Shown here one piece after another: positions 5,000 through 10,937 of a stretch of 10,937 nucleotides of DNA; the first letter of the stretch is position 1, and each line of letters begins with the position of its first letter. Made by a program: the position numbers and the translations under genes. This DNA comes from an uncultured Alphaproteobacteria bacterium (lineage in GTDB: Bacteria > Pseudomonadota > Alphaproteobacteria > Reyranellales > Reyranellaceae): positions 1-10,937 of the forward strand of contig CAIYWM010000603.1 of assembly GCA_903929895.1 (NCBI GenBank), written 5' to 3'. The notes under the pieces were generated by a model. That model saw nothing but the letters and a program-made list of their open reading frames with translations. It ran no database searches and was not told where the DNA came from.

Positions 5000-6810
5000 G
5001 ACACGAAGAGACGCACGCCGACCGGCAGGGTGCGGGCCTTCTCAAGACCTTCCATCGTCGTGCGGTAGCCGAGCTCGATCGCCGTGTCGAAGCTCGTCCA
5101 GTCGAGCAGATCGATATGGGTCATCGGCGGCACGATCAGCATTTCCGCGGCGGCGCGATCCTCGGCGGCGCGCGAGGTGCTGGCGACCAGCGCGGACCGC
5201 AGCAGGATGCGCACGATCGATGGGATGGGCAGCGTCTCGTTGCGCTTCCAGACGAGGCGGCGGAAGAACTGCCAGGCCGACCAGGGTTCCATGACGCCCT
5301 CGCCGGCGGCCAGCGCGCCGCCGGTATCGATGTCGACGCCGATGGTCACGCCGCGGCCCAGCCGCTGCATGGCGCGCACCGGGAAATTGTCGATGACGCC
5401 GCCATCGACATGGACTTCGCCCGCTTCGTTGAACGGCGGTATCACGCCGGGAATCGATACCGAGGCGCGCAGCCACCGCCAGAGTCGCCCGACCGTATGG
5501 ATGTCGGCCTTGGACGTCGTGAGGTTTGCCGTCATGCAGTAGTAGGGGAGGATCAGATCCTCGATGTCCTTCTCGCCGAAGGCCATGCGCAACAGGCGCG
5601 TGACCCTGCGGCCGGCGAACAGCGAGATCAGCGGCACCGTGTAGTCGCTGAGCGGATTGTTGTCGACGAAGGCGCGGCGGAAGCGCGTGTCGAGTTCCTC
5701 GTCGTTCCAGCGCGAGGCGACGCCCGCCGCGACGATGGCGCCCATGCTGGTACCGCCCACCAGGTCGATGGGCACGCCGCACTGGCGCAGCGCCTTGACC
5801 ACGCCGATATGGGTGAAGGCGCGCGCGCCGCCGCCTGCCATGACGACGCCCACGGCATGGCCGGTGAGGATACGGGCCAGCCGGTCGATGTCGGCAGGGA
5901 GGTCGAGACGGACGTGATGGTGGTTGCCGTAGAGGCCGCCCGCCAGCAGCGGAGCGGTGGAGCCCGCCTTCGGTTCGTGACCCTCATGCAGCAGCACCAG
6001 CTCGCGGCGCCGGTGGAACACCGCGCCGCTCTGCGCCGTCTCGATCTCGAACGGCACCCGGGTCGGCGCGTCGTTGTCGGCATTGCGCATCACGACCAGG
6101 CAGTCGGCCTGGCGCAGGCAGAGCTCGGTCCACGGGGTCAGGGTCGGGTCGGCGCGGTAGAGCACGAACGACGATTCCATCTCGCAGCGCGCGAACCACT
6201 CGGGCTCCTGGTCGAGCGATTCGGATCCCAGCATCTGCACCTGGGTGCCGATGCGGCCGAGCGCATTGGCCAGCATCACCGCGAATCGCGCCGAGGGAAC
6301 GTCGGGGCCGCTCGGCAGCAGCGCGAAGGTGCGCGGCTGGCGGCGCCCGCCGGCAGCGTCCTGCGCATTGCGCGCCACGACGCTGCGCATCAACGCCGGC
6401 AGGACCTCGGGATGGTTCGAGGTAAGGGTGTGGAAGCTGGTCTGGGGCAGCCGCCAGACCTCGCTGTCGCGCAGCGCCGCCACGCTGCGGGTACGTTTGC
6501 CCTGCGACAGGAGCGACATTTCGCCGACCAGATTGCCCGGCGGGATCTCGGCGATCAGCACGGGCTCGCGGGAATCGCCGGCCTCGTGATGGCGAAAGAC
6601 CCCGAGCGAGCCGCTCGTAACGACATAGACGGCGTCGGCCGGCTCGCCCTGGCGGAACAGCGGCGCGCCCCCGGGCAGCACCAGCAAGGTCAGCTGGTGC
6701 TCGACGGCGGCCAGGGCTTCGGGGGCGAGGTCGGCGAACAGCGGTGTCTGCTGCAGCACCTTCTGCAGTCGCAGCCGGGCGGTATCCTCGCCGGGCACGG
6801 CGAGACTCAT
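4996..6810 (-). CDS. Cyclic-nucleotide-domain / patatin-like phospholipase (NTE-like)
   Basis: This 604-residue protein is a predicted serine esterase/lysophospholipase of the NTE/RssA group. A cyclic-nucleotide-binding domain spans about 20-145 (LFRQGEPADAVYVVTSGSLG at 51-70; GEMSLLSQGKRTRSV at 96-110, with Glu97 and Arg108 in the places that contact phosphate and ribose in CRP-like domains). A middle region (about 158-310) starts RTFALLPSGPDVPSA, as in NTE proteins. The patatin domain begins near 318 with the oxyanion loop GGGARAF (326-332), the nucleophile elbow GTSMG (353-357, Ser355) and the catalytic Asp469 in DGGVIDNFP. The serine-aspartate dyad is therefore complete. ATG 6810 was chosen because it begins the domain-matching sequence and overlaps the DUF2817 stop as ATGA. 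The frame stays open upstream to 7803, but only as a shadow of DUF2817. No signal peptide is seen. It is likely cytoplasmic or peripheral at the inner membrane. Whether the sensor domain still binds a nucleotide is unproven. Confidence 0.9.
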   Translation of the reverse strand: MSLAVPGEDTARLRLQKVLQQTPLFADLAPEALAAVEHQLTLLVLPGGAPLFRQGEPADAVYVVTSGSLGVFRHHEAGDSREPVLIAEIPPGNLVGEMSLLSQGKRTRSVAALRDSEVWRLPQTSFHTLTSNHPEVLPALMRSVVARNAQDAAGGRRQPRTFALLPSGPDVPSARFAVMLANALGRIGTQVQMLGSESLDQEPEWFARCEMESSFVLYRADPTLTPWTELCLRQADCLVVMRNADNDAPTRVPFEIETAQSGAVFHRRRELVLLHEGHEPKAGSTAPLLAGGLYGNHHHVRLDLPADIDRLARILTGHAVGVVMAGGGARAFTHIGVVKALRQCGVPIDLVGGTSMGAIVAAGVASRWNDEELDTRFRRAFVDNNPLSDYTVPLISLFAGRRVTRLLRMAFGEKDIEDLILPYYCMTANLTTSKADIHTVGRLWRWLRASVSIPGVIPPFNEAGEVHVDGGVIDNFPVRAMQRLGRGVTIGVDIDTGGALAAGEGVMEPWSAWQFFRRLVWKRNETLPIPSIVRILLRSALVASTSRAAEDRAAAEMLIVPPMTHIDLLDWTSFDTAIELGYRTTMEGLEKARTLPVGVRLFVS

Positions 6811-7898
6811 CCCGCGGTCATTCCCTTCAGCGCCCAGCCGATCGTCTGGTCGGCGCGGGCCCAGACCATGTCCCGCCATTTGTCGCCGGCCGGAAAGAAG
6901 CGCTCCTTCATGTCGGCCTTCAGGGCGCGGCCCTGCGCCGAGCCGAGGTCGCCGCGATGATGCAGCCAGTTGTCGGCGCGCACCGCGTTCAGCACCTCCG
7001 GCACCGTATAGGTGCCGTATTCCAGTGCGACCGGCGTCACCTCGGCGTCCGGCAGCTCCTGCGGGAAGGCGTCGGTCATGACACCGACGACCACTGCCGA
7101 CGTGGACGTGCCGCCTTCCGGCGAGGTCATCTCGTCGCCGTACCAGGCCTTGGCGCGGGCGAACGATTTGGCGGCGGGTGACACGGCGCAGATCAGCTCG
7201 CCATGGCCGAACGGGCCGAGGCCGGTATGGAAATCGATGATGCCGACGCGCCTGGCCTGCGACAGCTCCTCGCGGGCGATGGCGCGGACCGTCCGATTGC
7301 TCCAGCTGGGCGCGGTGCCGCCGAAGAAGATCCCGTCGGGGTGGGTGTATTGGCCGCCGCTGATCGCGCTCTGCAGGCCGAAGGCGCCGTGCTTCTGGGC
7401 ATAGGCCGCGAACACGCGATCGGTTTCTGCCGAACTCGCCTCGCTCCACTCGACCGGCAGCACCGCGTTCGCGATCTCGAGATAGCCGTCGTTCCGCGGA
7501 TAGCCCTTGTCGTGATCGACGAAGTTGCGATTGAGATCGACATTGTCCTCGGTGACGCGGCGTGTCCACGCGAACCCATAGGGGTTGAGCGCATGGATCA
7601 GCAGCGCACCCGTGCCGGGCGGCAGCTTCGCCGGCCCGCCCGAGCGCATCCAGGCGATCTCGGCGCCCGATCCGCAATGGCCCTCGACACCGTGCGTGCC
7701 GGCGATCAGCACCAGCATGTTCGCGGCATCGGCCGGCCCGAAGCGCGCCGTGTCGAGATACAGCGTCTCGCCGTTCGGACCGCGCGCCTTCGGATTCAGC
7801 CACGAACGCAGGGCACCTCCGGCCTCGGCGGCGGCGCCGCAGAACTTGGCGCGCGCCTCGGCATAGGTTTCAGAGAAGCACTCGGACACTGAGAACAT
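6807..7898 (-). CDS. DUF2817 M14-like zinc metallopeptidase
   Basis: This 363-residue protein has the carboxypeptidase M14-like fold seen in DUF2817 proteins. Predicted zinc ligands are His69 and Glu72 in GTHGVEGHCGS and His224 in IDFHTGLGP. DLNRNF (121-126) supplies the Asn/Arg substrate-binding motif, and Glu293 in ALEYGT is the likely catalytic glutamate. The reaction should be hydrolysis of an amide or peptide-like bond, but no substrate is established for this family. No signal peptide is visible, so it appears cytoplasmic. ATG 7898 is preceded by a strong GGAGGA (complement of 7904-7909) at 5-nt spacing, the best ribosome site of this strand's operon. It is the first gene of that unit, and its TGA overlaps the patatin ATG (6807-6810), suggesting coupled translation. 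Confidence 0.88.
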   Translation of the reverse strand: MFSVSECFSETYAEARAKFCGAAAEAGGALRSWLNPKARGPNGETLYLDTARFGPADAANMLVLIAGTHGVEGHCGSGAEIAWMRSGGPAKLPPGTGALLIHALNPYGFAWTRRVTEDNVDLNRNFVDHDKGYPRNDGYLEIANAVLPVEWSEASSAETDRVFAAYAQKHGAFGLQSAISGGQYTHPDGIFFGGTAPSWSNRTVRAIAREELSQARRVGIIDFHTGLGPFGHGELICAVSPAAKSFARAKAWYGDEMTSPEGGTSTSAVVVGVMTDAFPQELPDAEVTPVALEYGTYTVPEVLNAVRADNWLHHRGDLGSAQGRALKADMKERFFPAGDKWRDMVWARADQTIGWALKGMTAG

Positions 7899-7964
7899 GC
7901 ATTTCCTCCGGCCGGCATCGTAGCCGGTTTGCCCGCGGGCCGGAAAGCATGTCGGACAACAATG

Positions 7965-8011
7965 CCTCGCCCTGAGGAGCGGTCCGCAGGACCGCGTCTC
8001 GAAGGATGAGG
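7965..8011 (+). repeat. REP-like palindrome, copy C (possible apt terminator)
   Basis: This 47-bp element, CCTCGCCCTGAGGAGC ... GTCTCGAAGGATGAGG, has a perfect inner hairpin GGTCC-GCA-GGACC (7981-7993) and nearly complementary ends. It matches copies A and B at 95-199 outside the loop. It starts 16 bp beyond the apt stop and lies 66 bp ahead of DUF2817. It may end or protect the apt transcript, although no T-run follows on the minus strand. Confidence 0.8.
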
Positions 8012-8027
8012 TCCGTCGGTTCGGCCT

Positions 8028-8555
8028 CTAGCTGTCGTACTGCAGCAGCGTTTCGACCGGCGGCGTCAGTCTCTTGCGGCCTTCGAGGAAGGTGAGCTCG
8101 ATGATCACCGCGGTCGCGGGTACCACGGCGCCGACGGTTTCCAGCAGGTTCACGGCGGCGTCCATCGTGCCGCCGGTCGCCAGCAGGTCGTCGACGAGGA
8201 CGACCCGGGAGCCCTTGTGCACGGCGTCCTGCTGGATCTCGATCGTGTCGGTGCCGTACTCCAGCGCATAGGTATGGCGCACTGTCGTGCCGGGCAGCTT
8301 GCCCTGCTTGCGCATCATCACGAAGCCGGTGCCGAGCGCGAGGGCGAGCGGCGCGGCCAGGAGGAAGCCGCGCGATTCGATTCCCGCCAGCACGTCCGGC
8401 TTGTGCGGCCGGATCAGGTCGGCGAGCCGCTCGATCGCGGTGTGCCAGGCCTTGGGATGCGCCAGCAGGGTCGAGATGTCGTAGAAGAGGATGCCCGGCT
8501 TGGGGAAGTCGGGGATCGAGCGGATATGTTGCTTGAGGTCGAGATCCTTGGACAT
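8028..8555 (-). CDS. apt: Adenine phosphoribosyltransferase
   Basis: This 175-residue cytoplasmic enzyme of purine salvage converts adenine and PRPP to AMP and pyrophosphate. It starts with the typical Apt opening ([20 protein letters not shown], 7-26). It has the ESRGF segment (60-64), the flexible catalytic loop region around 83-101 ([10 protein letters not shown]...LEYG), and the PRPP-binding motif [14 protein letters not shown] (118-131). The length is normal for bacterial Apt. ATG 8555 has GGAG (complement of 8561-8564) at 5-nt spacing. It lies 14 nt after the amidase stop, so the two genes are probably co-transcribed, although Apt has no obvious need of the amidase. The longer open frame upstream to 8864 is a shadow of the amidase gene. 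Confidence 0.96.
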   Translation of the reverse strand: MSKDLDLKQHIRSIPDFPKPGILFYDISTLLAHPKAWHTAIERLADLIRPHKPDVLAGIESRGFLLAAPLALALGTGFVMMRKQGKLPGTTVRHTYALEYGTDTIEIQQDAVHKGSRVVLVDDLLATGGTMDAAVNLLETVGAVVPATAVIIELTFLEGRKRLTPPVETLLQYDS

Positions 8556-8569
8556 TCTGGCTCCTGCAC

Positions 8570-10027
8570 TCAGCTGTAGGCCGGCGGCGGCACGAAGCCG
8601 CGATATTCCTTCTCCAGCAGCTTGGCGAACTGGATGCACTCGTAGTCGCCATACTGGCGGCCGATGATCTGCACGCCGATCGGCAGGCCTTCCTTGCTCT
8701 GGCCGATCGGGGCGGCGGTCGAGGGCATCCAGGTGACGCCCGAGTATCCGGCCCAGAAGATCTGGTCGACGACCGGCACCTGCTTGTTGTTCACCACGAT
8801 CGTGCGCTTGTGGCGCAGGCCTGCCTGGTCGTGCGGGAAGGCCGCGGTCACGGCGACCGGGCACAGCATCAGGTCGTAGTCCTGGAAGAACGCATCCCAG
8901 GCGAGCCGCATCCGGTGGCGCTTCTCGTTCAGCCCCAGCCAGGCACGATGCGACAGCGAGTTTCCCCGCTGCATCTGCGCGAAGTAGCTCATGTCGGAGG
9001 CGGGCAGGCCGGCCGCGTCCTTGACGGCCTGTTCGTAGACCGCGTCGCTCATGCGGCCCGACGTCGCCGCGCGCAGCAGCCGGATGTAGACGTCGTTCAG
9101 TTCCGTCGTATCGATCTCGGGCCGCGCCTTGTCGCTTACCTTCACCTTGTTCTTGGCGAGGAACGAGGCGAGCTTCGAGATCTGCTCCTGCACCGAGTCG
9201 TCGACTTCGGCATTCGGGTCGGTCAGCAGCACCGCGACCTTGAAATCGCGCAGCTGGGTCTTCTTCGAGCGCGGCAGGGTGAGCGTCCAGCCGCGCCCGT
9301 CGATCGCGTCGGGGCCGGCCATCGCGCTGAGCGCGATTTCGAGATCTTCCGCGCCGCGCGCCAGCGGACCGACCACGCCGATATCGCCGTAGGCGACGGC
9401 GCCGGCCAGCGCATGGCCCTTGGGCGAGACCACGCCCCAGCTCGGCTTGTGGCCCCAGACGCCACAGTAATGAGCAGGATTGCGGATCGAGGCGCCGATG
9501 TCGCTGCCGGCCTCGATGCCGGTGAGGCCGGCGGCCAGCGCCGCCCCCGACCCGCCCGAGGAGCCGCCCGGCGTCCGGCCGAGATCCCAGGGGTTGTTGG
9601 TCGAGCCGTAGACCTCGTTGTAGCTCTGCCAGTCGGCCAGGTTCAGCGGCACGTTGGTCTTGCCGAACAGGGTGATGCCAGCGTCCATCATGCGCTGCGT
9701 GACCAGCGAGTTCTGCGTCGCGATCGTGTCCTTGAAGGCCGGATCGCCCCAGGTCGTGGGCAAGCCCGCGACGTCGAAGGATTCCTTGATCGTCATCGGC
9801 ACGCCGTGCAGAGGTCCCAGCTTCTTGCCGGCCCTGACCGCGCGGTCCGCCGCCTTGGCGCGCTTGCGGGCGCCCTCGATGTCGGTGGCGATGATGGCGT
9901 TGAGCTCGGGATTATAGGCCTCGACCCGCTTCAGGTAGAGGTCGAGCAGTTCGAGGCAGCCGATCTTCTTCTTCCGTACCGCAGCGGCGAGCTGCTTGGC
10001 GGTCTGGAACGGGAGGGCGAGGGACAT
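8570..10027 (-). CDS. Amidase signature family hydrolase
   Basis: This 485-residue enzyme hydrolyses an amide bond with the Ser-cisSer-Lys triad of the amidase signature family (GatA, fatty acid amide hydrolase, 6-aminohexanoate-cyclic-dimer hydrolase). The triad is complete: Lys81 in MTIKESF, cis-Ser156 in [14 protein letters not shown], and nucleophile Ser180 in [12 protein letters not shown]. The spacings of 75 and 24 residues equal those I recall for GatA. The nucleophile motif has Ala179 where Gly is usual (GGSIR). Without gatC or gatB beside it, and with a divergent C-terminus, it is not a GatA. The substrate is unknown. ATG 10027 was chosen because family homology begins at once ([17 protein letters not shown]). 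The open frame beyond it to 10267 is antisense to the DUF2798 gene. A weak GGAAG lies about 10 nt upstream. It is divergent from DUF2798 with 64 bp between starts. Confidence 0.92.
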   Translation of the reverse strand: MSLALPFQTAKQLAAAVRKKKIGCLELLDLYLKRVEAYNPELNAIIATDIEGARKRAKAADRAVRAGKKLGPLHGVPMTIKESFDVAGLPTTWGDPAFKDTIATQNSLVTQRMMDAGITLFGKTNVPLNLADWQSYNEVYGSTNNPWDLGRTPGGSSGGSGAALAAGLTGIEAGSDIGASIRNPAHYCGVWGHKPSWGVVSPKGHALAGAVAYGDIGVVGPLARGAEDLEIALSAMAGPDAIDGRGWTLTLPRSKKTQLRDFKVAVLLTDPNAEVDDSVQEQISKLASFLAKNKVKVSDKARPEIDTTELNDVYIRLLRAATSGRMSDAVYEQAVKDAAGLPASDMSYFAQMQRGNSLSHRAWLGLNEKRHRMRLAWDAFFQDYDLMLCPVAVTAAFPHDQAGLRHKRTIVVNNKQVPVVDQIFWAGYSGVTWMPSTAAPIGQSKEGLPIGVQIIGRQYGDYECIQFAKLLEKEYRGFVPPPAYS

Positions 10028-10091
10028 GGGGGAGGGCTTCCGCAACGGGGATGGACGAGGTCCAAGCCCGTACCATATTGTCCGGCCCGCC

Positions 10092-10325
10092 GTGAAGAAA
10101 CTCCCCGCCCGAACCATGCACCTCGCCATGCCGTTGGCCCTGACCTTCGTCATGACCTTCATCGTCTCCGGCATCGCCACGATCCGGGCGATGGGATTCG
10201 AGACGGGCATGACCGCCCGCTGGATGGAATCGTGGATGGCCTCCTGGATGGTCGCCTTTCCGACCATGCTGTTCCTGATGCCGCTGATGCGACGCCTGCT
10301 GTCGCGGGTGATCGAGACCCGGTAG
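10092..10325 (+). CDS. DUF2798 small two-TM membrane protein
   Basis: This 77-residue protein has two hydrophobic helices, about 12-34 (ending FIVSGIATIRA) and 46-66 (SWMASWMVAFPTMLFLMPLM), followed by a basic tail (RRLLSRVIETR). The pattern matches DUF2798 proteins, a family of small inner-membrane proteins of unknown role, often with 'VSGIAT' in the first helix and 'W...W..AFP' in the second. I chose GTG 10092 over ATG 10116 because it adds MKKLPAR; a basic 'KLPxR' opening is usual in the family. No good Shine-Dalgarno precedes either. A frame open back to 9996 would run into the amidase 5' end and is rejected. It converges on hrpB with only 3 nt between the stops. Confidence 0.8.
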   Translation: MKKLPARTMHLAMPLALTFVMTFIVSGIATIRAMGFETGMTARWMESWMASWMVAFPTMLFLMPLMRRLLSRVIETR

Positions 10326-10328
10326 CGC

Positions 10329-10937
10329 TTACCGCGGTCGAGGCCGCGCCCTTGCCGTGGGTTCGGCGACCAGCGGGTCGTCCGGCCAGTAATGGCGCGG
10401 ATAGCGTCCCTTCAGTTCGGATTTCACGGCCTTGTAGCCGTTGGCCCAGAAGCTCGCGAGATCGCGCGTCACCTGGACTGGCCGACGCGCCGGCGAAAGC
10501 AGGTGGATGGTGAGCGGCACCTTGCCGCCGGCAATGCGCGGCGTCTCGGTGAGGCCGAACATCTCCTGCAGGCGGACCGAGAGCGTCGGCTCGTCGGGAT
10601 TGGCATAGTCGATCGCCACCCTCGACCCGCTCGGTACCTCGATATGCGACGGGACCAGCCGCTCGGCCTCGCGCTGCTTTTCCCACGGCACCAGTGCCTT
10701 CAGTGCCGTGCCGAGGTCGACGCGGGCGAGATGATCCCTGCGCGACACGCCGTCGAGAGAGGGGCCGAGCCAGTCGGCCAGCGACGCCAGCAGGGCAGCG
10801 TCCGACAGGTCGGGCCACGCCTCGCCGGCATGGCGGCGCAGGAAGCCGATGCGCTCGCGCCAGCGCACGAGATCGTCGCTCCACGGCAGGGCGCCGAGGC
10901 CGAGCTGGCGCACGCCGTCGAGCATGGCGGCCTGCAC
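10329..10937 (-). CDS. hrpB: ATP-dependent helicase HrpB, C-terminal part (partial)
   Basis: The last 202 codons of hrpB; the gene continues past the right edge, and the GTG at 10937 is an internal codon, not a start. The segment is the HrpB-specific C-terminal domain, recognised by the run from SHIEVPSGSRVAIDYANPDE to SVRLQEMFGL, then PLTIHLLSPARRPVQVTRDL and SFWANGYKAVKSELKGRYPR, ending HYWPDDPLVAEPTARARPRPR. HrpB is a DEAH-box helicase (about 800-850 residues in full) of unsettled cellular role in most bacteria; the helicase motor motifs are outside the window. The protein ends in an Arg/Pro tail, common in GC-rich relatives. The stop is TAA 10331-10329. Confidence 0.95.
   Translation of the reverse strand: MQAAMLDGVRQLGLGALPWSDDLVRWRERIGFLRRHAGEAWPDLSDAALLASLADWLGPSLDGVSRRDHLARVDLGTALKALVPWEKQREAERLVPSHIEVPSGSRVAIDYANPDEPTLSVRLQEMFGLTETPRIAGGKVPLTIHLLSPARRPVQVTRDLASFWANGYKAVKSELKGRYPRHYWPDDPLVAEPTARARPRPR

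Noticed and set aside
5116..6960. 614-codon plus-strand frame opposite the patatin gene
   Set aside because: It lies antisense to a clearly recognised gene with complete catalytic motifs, has the biased composition of a GC-rich shadow frame and shows no domain.
6811..7803. Open 331-codon extension of the patatin frame, giving a 935-residue protein
   Set aside because: The added sequence is Arg/Gly-rich, matches no family and is the shifted frame of DUF2817; the ATGA overlap and domain start favour ATG 6810.
7912..7927. Short inverted repeat CCGGC-N6-GCCGG upstream of DUF2817
   Set aside because: A 5-bp GC stem is expected by chance in this composition and has no supporting context.
8556..8864. 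103-codon upstream extension of apt
   Set aside because: It is out of frame within the amidase gene; Apt homology begins at the MSKDL start, which has its own GGAG site.
10028..10267. 80-codon upstream extension of the amidase
   Set aside because: It is antisense to the DUF2798 gene and lacks amidase similarity; family similarity starts right after ATG 10027.
8810..10513. 567-codon plus-strand frame opposite the amidase
   Set aside because: Shadow frame opposite a protein with an intact Ser-Ser-Lys triad.

Overview
The window is GC-rich, densely packed chromosomal DNA, most likely from an alphaproteobacterium (Bradyrhizobium- or Reyranella-like). That placement rests on base composition, gene content and dispersed palindromes of the CCTCACCCTGAGGAGC...GTCTCGAAGG type. 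It is inference, because no rRNA or marker gene is present. I see no tRNA, rRNA, CRISPR array, insertion sequence, phage gene or riboswitch, and no gene-free stretch longer than about 140 bp.

Layout. (1) 1-1095, plus strand: the tail of a MaoC-type hydratase, an inverted pair of REP-like palindromes, a FabG-type short-chain dehydrogenase (SDR) and a clear intrinsic terminator. Hydratase plus dehydrogenase suggests a 3-hydroxyacyl-CoA pathway. (2) 1132-3604: a class A FAD monooxygenase (plus), an AraC-type regulator (minus, sharing 4 bp at its end with the monooxygenase) and a divergent DUF2000 gene (plus). (3) 7898-3601, minus strand, read right to left: an M14-like DUF2817 metallopeptidase, a cyclic-nucleotide-domain/patatin (NTE-like) phospholipase coupled to it by an ATGA overlap, a short NTF2/SnoaL-like C-terminal remnant starting at a GTGA overlap, and a 12-TM MFS transporter. 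This looks like one transcription unit. (4) 10027-8028, minus strand: an amidase-signature hydrolase followed 14 nt later by adenine phosphoribosyltransferase (apt). A third REP-like palindrome lies just after apt. (5) 10092-10325, plus: a two-TM DUF2798 membrane protein. (6) 10937-10329, minus: the C-terminal part of the helicase HrpB, cut by the window edge.

Most of this is ordinary metabolic and housekeeping DNA. I did not find a convincing new defence or mobile system. The points most worth checking are the REP-like elements, the overlapping peptidase-phospholipase operon with its truncated NTF2-like gene, the very short AraC/DUF2000 intergenic region with a possible operator, and the split MFE-2-like hydratase/dehydrogenase pair.
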